Assembly: GCF_000317475.1 (NCBI RefSeq)
Contig: NC_019729.1
Span: 2,370,501 to 2,434,500 of the forward strand
DNA length: 64,000 nt
DNA from: Oscillatoria nigro-viridis PCC 7112
GTDB lineage: Bacteria; Cyanobacteriota; Cyanobacteriia; Cyanobacteriales; Microcoleaceae
Direction: 5' to 3'
In this document: piece after piece, positions 17,022 to 25,579 of the stretch
Layout of the letters: the number at the start of each line of letters is the position of its first letter
Numbering within the stretch: the first letter of the stretch is position 1
The notes under the pieces: model-generated
What the model saw: only the letters and a program-made list of their open reading frames with translations
The model's database searches: none
Told to the model about the DNA's origin: nothing
Program-made: the position numbers and the translations under genes

Positions 17022-18137
17022 ATGGATAACTTTTTGGATGAGAAAATCCCTTTTAGTCTGCCTTTCAAACTTACAGGCCGGAATTTATTCCTGCTGCTGG
17101 GTTTGGGGCTCGGTACTTTAGCGATCGGTTTAGATTTAGCAGCGGGTAGATTTTTAAATTTACCTGCATCGCTATTTATGCCGCTAATTGTTTGTGCTTT
17201 AGTTGCGTCGGGGTTGGGCTATGCAGTTGTACCCGTACTCCAGCAACTAAAAGCAGGACAAATAATTCGCGAAGACGGCCCCCAAGCCCATTTGAAAAAA
17301 GCGGGAACGCCGACAATGGGAGGCATCTTTTTTGTACCTGCAGGAGTAGCAGTCGCTTTACTTTGGTCTAAGTTTAACTCAGATGTTGTTGCCGTATCGG
17401 CTTTAACTTTAGCTTACGGTTTCATTGGCTGGCTCGATGACTGGCAAATTCTGCGACGCAAGTCGAACAAAGGTATTTCACCTCGGATGAAATTGGCTTT
17501 GCAAATAAGTTTTGCTGCTCTATTTTGTCTGTGGCTGATGTTTCATCAACCAGCTATTTCTACGAATGTTGCTTTGCCTTTCGGTTGGGTATTGCCCTTA
17601 GGTTTGCTGTTCTGGCCGCTGGCGGGTTTTGTGCTAGTTGCCGAAAGCAATGCTACTAATCTTACCGATGGTGTTGACGGGTTGATGGGAGGTTTGGGGG
17701 CGATCGCACTTTTGGGATTGGGCGCATCTGTAGCCTCAACTTCGCCAGAATTAATGATATTTTGCGCTTGCATCAGCGGCAGTTGTTTCGGTTTCTTAGC
17801 TCACAACCGCAATCCAGCCAAGGTGTTTATGGGCGATACAGGTGCTTTAGCTTTGGGCGGTGCGTTGGGTGCGGTAGCTTTATTAACAAATAGCCTTTGG
17901 ATATTATTAATTATCAGCGGGATTTTCTTTATTGAAACGCTGTCAGTAATTGCTCAAGTAGGTTATTACAAAGCTACAAAAGGGCCTGATGGAATCGGCA
18001 AGCGTCTGTTAAGAATGGCTCCGCTGCACCATCATTTAGAGTTGTGCGGCTGGTTGGAAACTCAGGTTGTTGGCATTTTTTATATAACTAACGGGGTGTT
18101 AGTGTTAATGATTTTGATGTTGACTAGCAATAGTTGA
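17022..18137 (+). CDS. mraY: phospho-N-acetylmuramoyl-pentapeptide-transferase MraY
   Basis: 371 aa polytopic inner-membrane enzyme that transfers phospho-MurNAc-pentapeptide from UDP to undecaprenyl phosphate, giving lipid I. I choose the ATG at 17022 (MDNFLDEK), preceded by GAGGAG; an in-frame GTG at 17007 is less likely. Motifs: PTMGGIFFVPAG (about residue 95), GWLDDWQILRRKSNKG with the catalytic DD pair, NATNLTDGVDGL, FMGDTGALALGG and the C-terminal APLHHHLELCGW histidine cluster. About ten hydrophobic segments. Intact and certainly essential. Confidence 0.97.
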   Translation: MDNFLDEKIPFSLPFKLTGRNLFLLLGLGLGTLAIGLDLAAGRFLNLPASLFMPLIVCALVASGLGYAVVPVLQQLKAGQIIREDGPQAHLKKAGTPTMGGIFFVPAGVAVALLWSKFNSDVVAVSALTLAYGFIGWLDDWQILRRKSNKGISPRMKLALQISFAALFCLWLMFHQPAISTNVALPFGWVLPLGLLFWPLAGFVLVAESNATNLTDGVDGLMGGLGAIALLGLGASVASTSPELMIFCACISGSCFGFLAHNRNPAKVFMGDTGALALGGALGAVALLTNSLWILLIISGIFFIETLSVIAQVGYYKATKGPDGIGKRLLRMAPLHHHLELCGWLETQVVGIFYITNGVLVLMILMLTSNS

Positions 18138-18198
18138 GAACGGATTGCGTTACGGATTGCACAGGGGATGTAAGAGATATTTTCTACTATTTGAAAGC

Positions 18199-18263
18199 AA
18201 CAGGCTTTCCGGCCTGTTCCACAAGAACTGAATGCAGTTGTGGAACAGGCCGGAAAGCCTGTT
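18199..18263. repeat. perfect 26-bp inverted repeat after mraY
   Basis: Arms 18199-18224 and 18238-18263 are exact complements with a 13-base loop. The arm contains AACAGGCTTTCCGGCCTGTT. Related AACAGGC...GCCTGTT palindromes recur at 19050-19080, 20251-20285, 60681-60750 and 62661-62871. It may also act as a terminator for mraY, though no T run is seen. Confidence 0.85.
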
Positions 18264-18312
18264 TAATGCTCCGAAGTTATAATTTTGAGAATTGATATCC
18301 CCAGTTAATGCA

Positions 18313-19020
18313 ATGGAACTCAAAAAAATCAGGGTCAATATTTGGATAACGGTTTCATCTGCAAGCCTTCTCTTGCTAGCTGCTAGCTCAGTTTTTTACT
18401 GGAACCTCGTTAGGCTCGGTTATGCTGTTCCAATTCCCTACATTTTAGACGTTTTCTGCTTAAATAACTGTCCGGCTGATGATTTAAATATTTTGCATAC
18501 CCAATTCCCGCCCGATAATTTATTAAACTACGACAAGTCGCTAATACAAATTTTAGGCGAACCAGATAAGTTAGATAAAAACAGAATTTCCATCCTAGTT
18601 GAAAAATCCAAATACAGGCTGACTGTATACGATAGCAAAAAGCCAGTAAAATCTTATCCTGTAGTATTTGGTGGCAATCCCGCAGGTGATAAATTAAAAG
18701 CAGGGGATTTGCGGACGCCGGAAGGTGTTTTTAGTATTAAAGATATGTACCCTCACGAAAGTTGGTCAAAGTTTCTGTGGCTTGATTATCCAACCAAACA
18801 ATCTTGGCGCAAACATATAAAAGCTAAGCAAGATGGTACAATTGGGTGGGGCGACAGTATAGGCAGCGAAGTCGGGATTCACGGCGTTCCTGCTAATTCG
18901 GCTAATATTATAAAAAATCGATCGAACTGGACTTTGGGCTGCGTTTCGCTGGAAAATAAAGATGTTGAGGAGTTGTATCAGTTTGTGGAGAAAGGCACAG
19001 AAGTAGAAATTATTCGATAA
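18313..19020 (+). CDS. L,D-transpeptidase (YkuD domain)
   Basis: 235 aa from the ATG at 18313; an upstream TTG at 18292 is in frame but less likely. One N-terminal membrane segment (WITVSSASLLLLAASSVFYW) puts the catalytic part in the periplasm. YkuD features are ISILVEKSKYRLTVYDSKKP, TPEGVFSIKDMYP, GIHGVPAN with the conserved His, and WTLGCVSLENKDVEELY with the catalytic Cys. Family members form 3-3 crosslinks or anchor proteins on peptidoglycan. Its place after mraY fits cell-wall work, but they are separated by a palindrome and may not share a transcript. Confidence 0.92.
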   Translation: MELKKIRVNIWITVSSASLLLLAASSVFYWNLVRLGYAVPIPYILDVFCLNNCPADDLNILHTQFPPDNLLNYDKSLIQILGEPDKLDKNRISILVEKSKYRLTVYDSKKPVKSYPVVFGGNPAGDKLKAGDLRTPEGVFSIKDMYPHESWSKFLWLDYPTKQSWRKHIKAKQDGTIGWGDSIGSEVGIHGVPANSANIIKNRSNWTLGCVSLENKDVEELYQFVEKGTEVEIIR

Positions 19021-19086
19021 GTTAAGCTGGTATAAAACTTGTTTTTCTGAAGCAACAGGCTTTTCGGCCTGTTCCACAAGAACTTA

Positions 19087-20094
19087 ATGAACAGTGATGT
19101 GTTTTTCCCGCAAGTTTCGGTGGTAGTGCCAGTTTACAACGGCGAGGGGGATTTGCCGGATTTAATTGAGTGCCTGCGATCGCAAACTTATCCGCCACAC
19201 AGAGTAGAATATCTCATAGTAGACAACAACAGCCGCGATCGCACTTCAACCATCCTCCAAACAGCAGCCTCTAACCCCCCCTCAGTCCCCCCCTCAGTAA
19301 GTGGGGGAAGCAATTTTAATCGAATAACTATTCGCCACCTCACCGAAAACCAGATTCAAAGTTCTTACGCCGCCCGCAATCAAGGAATTCGCGCATCCAC
19401 AGGCGAAATTATTGGATTTACCGATGCAGACTGTCGCCCGGAATCTGACTGGCTGGAAAATTTAGTTAAGCCATTTGTTGACTTAGAAGTAGGAATTAGC
19501 GCTGGGGAAATACTGGCATTGCCCGGTAAAACTATCTTAGAACAACACGCCGATCGCCAAAATACTTTATCTCAAAAACATACTCTCGCTCACCCTTTTT
19601 GTGCTTACGGCCAAACCGCCAACTTAGCTGTACGCAAACAAGTTTTAGAAACAGTAGGTTTGTTTCGCCCTTACCTCACCAGCGGCGGCGATGCTGACTT
19701 GTGCTGGCGGATTTTGCGGGAAACATCCTATAAAATGTATTTTGCCGAAAATGCGATCGTCCGACACCGCCACCGTTCTACACTAAAACAGTTGCAAAGT
19801 CAATGGTATCGGTACGGCGAATCTAATAAATATTTGCACGAACTCCACGGTGTCGATTTGATGCGAGAATTCACAACAGGGGAATATTTTTACCGGCTGG
19901 CTAGGTGGCTGTTAAAGGAATTTCCGGTTGCTGCTGCCAAAAGTGCGTTGGCGAAGCCCTCGAAGAGGATCGGCTCTTCGGATCTGGTAGACTTGTTCGA
20001 TACGCCGATCGGTCTTTTGAATGTTAGGGCAAGGTCGATGGGGCAGCGCCAAGCCAAACTTCCTTTAGCAGCTTGGGAGATTGAGCGATTTTAA
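19087..20094 (+). CDS. glycosyltransferase family 2 protein
   Basis: 335 aa inverting GT-A glycosyltransferase. N-terminal VSVVVPVYNGEGDLPDLIEC, VDNNSRDRTS, then the metal-binding DADCRPESDW (about residue 115) and GGDADLCWRI (about 200). No membrane segments, so it is cytoplasmic or peripheral. Two stretches look repeat-derived: residues about 60-73 (Pro/Ser, NPPSVPPSVSGG) lie where family members have a short loop, and residues about 285-297 (SALAKPSKRIGSS) are encoded by a dispersed repeat also found at 10881-10914. Both keep the frame, so the enzyme may still work. Acceptor unknown. Confidence 0.9.
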   Translation: MNSDVFFPQVSVVVPVYNGEGDLPDLIECLRSQTYPPHRVEYLIVDNNSRDRTSTILQTAASNPPSVPPSVSGGSNFNRITIRHLTENQIQSSYAARNQGIRASTGEIIGFTDADCRPESDWLENLVKPFVDLEVGISAGEILALPGKTILEQHADRQNTLSQKHTLAHPFCAYGQTANLAVRKQVLETVGLFRPYLTSGGDADLCWRILRETSYKMYFAENAIVRHRHRSTLKQLQSQWYRYGESNKYLHELHGVDLMREFTTGEYFYRLARWLLKEFPVAAAKSALAKPSKRIGSSDLVDLFDTPIGLLNVRARSMGQRQAKLPLAAWEIERF

Positions 20095-20587
20095 TATTTT
20101 AGACCATAAGCCTTTCACGGGCGGGTAGGATGCTTAACTCCTACTCCCCACAAAAAAATTGAACTATAAGTGGAACAGCCCCGAAAGCCTGTTCTAAATA
20201 AGCCTTTCACGGGCAGGGAGGATGCCCAACCTACTCCCCACAAAAAAATTGAACTATGAGTGGAACAGGCTTTCGGGCCTGTTCCTCAAAATGGTGCAAG
20301 ATGTGCCATTGACAAATATTCGTTTGTATACAATCCCTGTCTATAAATACCTATAAGTGCAGTTTATTGGTGCATATAGATATGCTGAATCAGAAATATG
20401 AGAATTTAAGGTAATCCTTAATATAAAATTAATAAGTCGATTCTGAAGCGCTCGGTTTGACGACCGGAACGAACTCACAGGCAAACCGCCAAATTTTCTT
20501 TACTTCTGCATTCTGGCTTTTTAGTGCTGTCGTCAGCGCGATCGGAATTATTCTCAGATTTTTAAATTTTTGTAACCTTTAGATGTA
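20095..20587. repeat. intergenic region with a two-copy tandem repeat upstream of ndhF4
   Basis: Two diverged copies of a roughly 95-base unit lie at about 20107-20201 and 20202-20287. Each starts AAGCCTTTCACGGGC, contains ACTCCCCACAAAAAAATTG and ends in an AACAGGC...GCCTGTTC palindrome. The rest (20288-20587) is AT-rich and should hold the promoter of the CO2-uptake cluster. No convincing -10/-35 or regulator site was recognised. Confidence 0.7.
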
Positions 20588-22453
20588 ATGCCAATGGCTC
20601 AAATCTTACTCCAGACCGTTTGGTTTATACCTTGCTATCCACTCATCGGCGGAGTTCTGTCGATGCTGTGGTTTCCGGCAGTTACCCGCCGCACGGGGCC
20701 AAGACCATCCGGTTACGTGAACGCTATATTAACCTTGTTCGCTTTCTTACACGGCGTCATAGCCCTGACAGCTATCTGGAACCAACCGGCACAGCACCAG
20801 TTAATTCCCTGGCTGAATGTAGCAGGTTTAGACTTAACCATTCCCGTAGAAATCTCTGCTGTCACCGTCGGCGCGACAGTTTTGGTTACCGGACTGAACT
20901 TGCTGGCGCAGATTTATGCTTTCGGTTACATGGAAATGGACTGGGGCTGGGCTCGGTTCTTTTCTCTGATGGGGCTGTTTGAAGCGGGGATGTGCGGCTT
21001 GGTACTGTGCAATTCCCTGTTCTTCAGCTACATGATTTTGGAAGTTCTGACTTTGGGTACTTACCTGCTAGTCGGGCTGTGGTTCAATCAGTCTTTGGTG
21101 GTGACAGGTGCCCGCGACGCTTTCTTAACGAAGCGGGTGGGTGATTTATTCCTGCTGATGGGAGTAGTCGCAATTCTGCCGCTGGCTGGAACTTGGAATT
21201 TTGACGAGTTGGCTGTTTGGGCCCAGACTGCAAAGCTTGACCCCACTGTAGCGACGCTGCTGACTTTAGCTTTGATTGCCGGCCCGATGGGTAAGTGCGC
21301 TCAGTTTCCCTTGCACCTGTGGCTGGATGAGGCGATGGAAGGCCCGCTGCCAGCGACGATTTTGCGGAACACCGTAGTTGTGGAAACTGGTGCTTGGATT
21401 TTGATTAAGTTGCAGCCGGTGATTGCTTTGTCGCCGATGGGGATGACGATAACTATTATTGTAGGTGCTGCGACGGCGGTTGGTGCTTCATTAATTGCGA
21501 TCGCCCAAATTGACATCAAGCGCACGCTTTCGTATATAGTCAGCGCTTACATGGGCTTAGTATTTATCGCCGTCGGCACCGGACAAGCCCAGACAGCCCT
21601 GACATTGATATTTGCCTACAGCTTGGCAATGGGTTTGCTGGTGATGAGCATCGGTTCGGTAGTTTGGAACAGCATCACTCAGGATGTCCGCTCTCTCGGC
21701 GGTTTGTGGGGAAAGCGGCCAATATCGGCAATAGCCTTTATTGTCGGTAGCGCTGGATTGGTTGGACTGCCGCCCTTCGGCTGCTTCTGGGCTTTAGAAG
21801 ACTTCACATCCGGGCTTTCGCAAACTCACCCTTTCTTGTTAGGAATAGTGCTGTTTGTAAACGGCGTCACTGCTTTTGGGTTGATGCGCGTCTTCGGTTT
21901 AGTTTTCGGCGGCAAACCAAAGCAAATGACTGAACGCGCGCCGGAAGTTCACTGGCCTTTTATCTTGCCGATGACTGTTTTAATGGGCTTTACTTTGCAC
22001 GTTCCGCACTTGCTGGCGGTGTGGCATTTATTGCCGGGGGCAAGTTTGAATTATACCGCAACTGGATTGCTCGTTTTGTCAACGGCGATCGGCATCGGTG
22101 CAGGAGCATTTGTTTACCTGAACGAGAAATGGGAAAAACCTGTGCGAATTGGTTCTCAAGCTTTGCAAGACTTTTTTGCCTACGACTTTTACACTGCCAA
22201 ACTTTACCGGGTGACAGTGATATTTGCAGTCGGTTTAGTTGCTCAAATCATCTCCTGGTTCGATCGCAATATAGTTGACGGATTCGCGAACTTAATCGGT
22301 TTTGTAACAGTTTTTGGTGGTCAAAGCCTCAAGTATAACGTTAACGGTCAAACTCAGTTTTATGCCCTAACAATTCTTTTCGGAGTTGCACTTTTGGGAC
22401 TGCTCATAAGCTGGCCGTTGCTAGTTCGCCTGTCGCTGATTGTGGGCGGGTAA
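20588..22453 (+). CDS. ndhF4: NDH-1 subunit 5 of the CO2-uptake type, NdhF4
   Basis: 621 aa, about 16 hydrophobic segments, a proton-pumping antiporter-like subunit of the thylakoid NDH-1 complex. It has the shortened N-terminus and RRTGPRPSGYVN typical of the NdhF3/F4 branch, and FPLHLWLDEAMEGPLPATI with IDIKRTLSYIVSAYMGL of the Mrp/NuoL fold. The companion CupB-type gene downstream makes this the constitutive NDH-1MS' variant (F4) rather than the inducible F3. MPMAQ (20588) or MAQ (20594) could be the true start; no Shine-Dalgarno decides. First gene of a same-strand cluster to 26902. Confidence 0.93.
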   Translation: MPMAQILLQTVWFIPCYPLIGGVLSMLWFPAVTRRTGPRPSGYVNAILTLFAFLHGVIALTAIWNQPAQHQLIPWLNVAGLDLTIPVEISAVTVGATVLVTGLNLLAQIYAFGYMEMDWGWARFFSLMGLFEAGMCGLVLCNSLFFSYMILEVLTLGTYLLVGLWFNQSLVVTGARDAFLTKRVGDLFLLMGVVAILPLAGTWNFDELAVWAQTAKLDPTVATLLTLALIAGPMGKCAQFPLHLWLDEAMEGPLPATILRNTVVVETGAWILIKLQPVIALSPMGMTITIIVGAATAVGASLIAIAQIDIKRTLSYIVSAYMGLVFIAVGTGQAQTALTLIFAYSLAMGLLVMSIGSVVWNSITQDVRSLGGLWGKRPISAIAFIVGSAGLVGLPPFGCFWALEDFTSGLSQTHPFLLGIVLFVNGVTAFGLMRVFGLVFGGKPKQMTERAPEVHWPFILPMTVLMGFTLHVPHLLAVWHLLPGASLNYTATGLLVLSTAIGIGAGAFVYLNEKWEKPVRIGSQALQDFFAYDFYTAKLYRVTVIFAVGLVAQIISWFDRNIVDGFANLIGFVTVFGGQSLKYNVNGQTQFYALTILFGVALLGLLISWPLLVRLSLIVGG

Positions 22454-22557
22454 AGAAATATAAGGTTGAAGATTTTAGGTGACCGTTTTAATCTAAAATC
22501 TTAAAAACCTGAAGTCTTGAACAAAGATTTCAAACGAGATGCAACAAGGCAACATCA

Positions 22558-23277
22558 ATGAACTCAAACCACAGACCATTCAATCTTTCCCGGCGCAATT
22601 CCCTCAAATTTGTCGCAGGAGCCATTGGTACAGGGATACTCGCGGCAGGAGCAGGCGCTGATTTGGCAGCACCCGAACCGGCAATTGCTCAAAATGACTT
22701 GACTCCCGATGCAGCTCTGAAACAGTTAATGGACGGGAACAAACGGTTTGTTGAGAGCAAACGCCAAAATCCCCACCAAGACTTTGGGCGCCTCACCGAA
22801 GTTGCCCAAACTCAAAAACCCTTTGCTGCTATTCTCGGCTGTGCAGATTCCCGCTTTCCTTCCGAGATTATCTTCGATCAAGGATTGGGAGATTTATTTG
22901 TCTGTCGGGTGGCCGGAAATGTTGTTACCTCAGAAGAAATGGGCAGCCTGGAATTTGGCACGCTGGTACTGGGAGCAAAAGTGCTTGTGGTAGTAGGGCA
23001 TGAAAGGTGCGGTGCGGTAGACGCAACAATCAAAGGAGCTCAAGTTCCCGGTCAAATTGGCAGTTTGATCGACGCCATTAAGCCGGCTGTAGAAAGCTCG
23101 AAAAACCAACCTGGCGATAGTCTAGAAAATGCCGTAAAAGCGAATGTTATGTTGCAAGCTAGCAGGCTGAAAGCCTCTCCAGTTATCTCTAAGTTAATTC
23201 AAGAGAATAAACTGAAAGTTGTTGGTGGATACTACGATTTAGACACGGGAACCGTCACTATTATTCCTGAGTCGTGA
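22558..23277 (+). CDS. ecaB: Tat-exported beta-carbonic anhydrase (EcaB-like)
   Basis: 239 aa. Catalyses CO2 + H2O <=> HCO3- + H+. A twin-arginine signal SRRNSLKF (residues 11-18) and hydrophobic stretch to about 44 (ending AIAQ) predict export to the thylakoid lumen or periplasm. Zinc ligands of the beta class are in place: Cys95 and Asp97 (GCADSRFP), His148 and Cys151 (VVGHERCGAVD). It lies between ndhF4 and ndhD4, 104 bases on each side. EcaB in Synechocystis is a thylakoid beta-type enzyme reported to act with the Cup proteins, so this position supports a direct role in the CO2-hydration module. Orthology to EcaB is my inference from Tat signal and context. Confidence 0.9.
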   Translation: MNSNHRPFNLSRRNSLKFVAGAIGTGILAAGAGADLAAPEPAIAQNDLTPDAALKQLMDGNKRFVESKRQNPHQDFGRLTEVAQTQKPFAAILGCADSRFPSEIIFDQGLGDLFVCRVAGNVVTSEEMGSLEFGTLVLGAKVLVVVGHERCGAVDATIKGAQVPGQIGSLIDAIKPAVESSKNQPGDSLENAVKANVMLQASRLKASPVISKLIQENKLKVVGGYYDLDTGTVTIIPES

Positions 23278-23381
23278 TGCAATTTGGGATTGATAATTTG
23301 GGAAAACTTAACATCTAAACTCTCAAATTATCGAAGACAAGAGACTGCAAAATTAATTGTTCACTATTCACTTCACACATT

Positions 23382-24896
23382 ATGCTTAGTGCCTTGCTCT
23401 GGTTGCCCGCGTTGGGCGCTGCGGTAGTCGGATTCCTGCCCGGAAATATCAATGGGATGCGTCTGCGTTCAATAGCCTCGGCTTTTGCTTCTGCTATTTT
23501 CCTGTTGAATATCTGGCTGCTGACTCAATTCGATACAGCCAATTCGGGACTGCAATTTCAAGAATATTTGCCTTGGATTCCACAATTAGGTTTGAGCTAC
23601 AATTTGGGCATAGACGGCTTGTCCTTGCCGCTGCTGGTTTTAAGTGCTTTGCTGACGCTATTAGTTATTTACGGCACTGGCGAAAAGATGGAGCGCCCCC
23701 AGCTTTACTACGCTTTGATTTTGCTAATCAATGCTGGTATTGCCGGAGCTTTGATGTCTCAAAATTTGCTGCTGTTTGTACTGTTTTACGAAGTAGAATT
23801 AATTCCTTTTTACCTGTTGATTGCGATTTGGGGCGGAAAGCAGCGGGAATACGCTGCCATGAAGTTTTTGATTTACACGGCAGTTTCGGGACTTTTAGTT
23901 TTAGCGGGATTTTTGGGTGTTGCTTGGCTGAGTGGGTCTTTAAATTTCGATTACACTGCGATTACCACTCAAGAATTGCCCTTGAACACGCAATTGATCC
24001 TGCTAACAATTGTACTAATTGGGTTGGGAATTAAAATTCCTTTAGTGCCGCTCCACACTTGGCTGCCGGATGCTTACGTCGAAGCTTCGCCAGCAACAGC
24101 AATTCTGCTGGGAGGGATTTTGGCGAAGTTGGGAACTTACGGTTTAGTGCGGTTCTGCTTGCAGTTGTTTCCCGAAACTTGGTCAATTGTAGCTCCGGGT
24201 TTGGCGATTATCGGGACTGTGAGCGTGATGTACGGTGCTTTGAGCGCGATCGCCCAAAAAGACATCAAGCGCATGGTAGCCTATAGTTCGATCGGGCATA
24301 TGGGCTACATCCTCGTTGCCTGCGCTGCGGGTACGAAGCTGGCATTAATCGGCGCTGTCGGGCAAATGGTAAGCCACGGCTTGATTTTAGCTTTGCTGTT
24401 TTATTTGGTAGGCATCATCGAAACCAAAGTTGGCACGCGGGATTTGGACGTACTCAACGGTTTGATGAACCCGATGCGGGGTTTACCCACTGCCAGTTCC
24501 CTGTTAGTTTTGGGCGGCATGGCAAGCGCCGGAATTCCCGGTTTGGTTGGTTTTATTGCCGAATTTTTAGTGTTTCAAGGCAGTTTTTCAATCTTTCCAA
24601 TTCCAACTTTAGTCTGCATTTTAGCTTCGGGTTTAACAGCAGTTTACTTTGTGATTCTGCTCAACCGCACCTGTTTTGGGAAGTTGGACAATGCCACGGC
24701 TTACTACCCTCCAGTTACCTTTGCTGAAAATATGCCGGCGCTGGTTTTGGCGGGCGTCATATTTGTGTTGGGAATTCAACCTGCTTGGCTGCTAAAATGG
24801 AGCGAATCTACTACAAATGCGATCGTTGCTACTCTGCCGGCTGACAGAAATACCCAAGTTGCTAAAATAGCTATACTTGGAAAACTCGGATCTTGA
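23382..24896 (+). CDS. ndhD4: NDH-1 subunit 4 of the CO2-uptake type, NdhD4
   Basis: 504 aa, about 14 hydrophobic segments, NuoM-like proton-translocating subunit. Motifs are LVPLHTWLPDAYVEASPATAI (loop before TM7; key part HTWLPDAYVEASPA), KDIKRMVAYSSIGHMGYILV (about residue 300) and the conserved Glu in FYEVELIPFYLL. Together with NdhF4 and CupB it forms the distal membrane arm of the constitutive NDH-1MS' complex for CO2 uptake. D4 rather than D3 rests on the cupB neighbour. Intact. Confidence 0.93.
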   Translation: MLSALLWLPALGAAVVGFLPGNINGMRLRSIASAFASAIFLLNIWLLTQFDTANSGLQFQEYLPWIPQLGLSYNLGIDGLSLPLLVLSALLTLLVIYGTGEKMERPQLYYALILLINAGIAGALMSQNLLLFVLFYEVELIPFYLLIAIWGGKQREYAAMKFLIYTAVSGLLVLAGFLGVAWLSGSLNFDYTAITTQELPLNTQLILLTIVLIGLGIKIPLVPLHTWLPDAYVEASPATAILLGGILAKLGTYGLVRFCLQLFPETWSIVAPGLAIIGTVSVMYGALSAIAQKDIKRMVAYSSIGHMGYILVACAAGTKLALIGAVGQMVSHGLILALLFYLVGIIETKVGTRDLDVLNGLMNPMRGLPTASSLLVLGGMASAGIPGLVGFIAEFLVFQGSFSIFPIPTLVCILASGLTAVYFVILLNRTCFGKLDNATAYYPPVTFAENMPALVLAGVIFVLGIQPAWLLKWSESTTNAIVATLPADRNTQVAKIAILGKLGS

Positions 24897-25090
24897 AATC
24901 GCGTCTACACAAACTTTCTTCCGCGCAACGCGAGACTAAGATAGCTCAGCGATTAAAATAGGTTCTGCACTTCCCTTGCTTCCGCCTGTGCGGACTCACA
25001 AATATCTACTCGTTACTAGGCTCTGTATCCAATTTTCATGAAATATTTTGGACGCAGAGCCTCCAGATAAATACCAGGAGATGAGCGCTC

Positions 25091-25477
25091 ATGAAACCGA
25101 AAAAACTTTTCAGTGTATCCGCAGTTACAACCCTTCTTTTAGTAGTGGCAACTTCTGCTTTTGCACAAGCTATAACTCGAATTCGTGATTTGCCAGCGTT
25201 GAAAACAGGAATTACTATCTCTGGCCGAGTAGTCGGTTTTGGAGAATCTGATGAAAATGAGTGGATTTTAAATGATGGCAGCGGTCAAGTTAGAGTCGAT
25301 GCCGGCCCGCGCAGGTGGCGCAATATTAATCTATCAGAAGGGGAAACAATTACCGTTGTTGGCGAGATGGATGACGGCGAATTTGATGCTTTTTCGATTA
25401 CTCTGTCGAACGGCTCAATTATCAACATCCGATCTCCACAAGGCCCGCCGCCTTGGGCTGGAAAAGAGGGAAAATAA
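25091..25477 (+). CDS. small exported OB-fold-like protein, function unknown
   Basis: 128 aa. N-terminal signal peptide (LFSVSAVTTLLLVVATSAFA, cleavage near residue 26). The mature part is a short beta-rich domain: ITRIRDLPAL, TISGRVVGFGESDENEWILN, DGSGQVRVDAG and ETITVVGEMDDGEF, a pattern typical of OB folds (as in bacterial OB-fold/BOF proteins). A Shine-Dalgarno-like AGGAGA precedes the ATG. It sits between ndhD4 and cupB on the same strand, so an extracytoplasmic role tied to the CO2-uptake complex or the carbonic anhydrase is possible but not shown. I do not recognise a named family. Confidence 0.8.
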   Translation: MKPKKLFSVSAVTTLLLVVATSAFAQAITRIRDLPALKTGITISGRVVGFGESDENEWILNDGSGQVRVDAGPRRWRNINLSEGETITVVGEMDDGEFDAFSITLSNGSIINIRSPQGPPPWAGKEGK

Positions 25478-25579
25478 CTGTAAAAAGCAGCGCTATCTTT
25501 CCGAAAAGCCTGAGATTTGGGAAAAGCTTATTCGGGAATTGATAAATAGGCAAATTAATTCAAAAAAAAAGAACAAACA

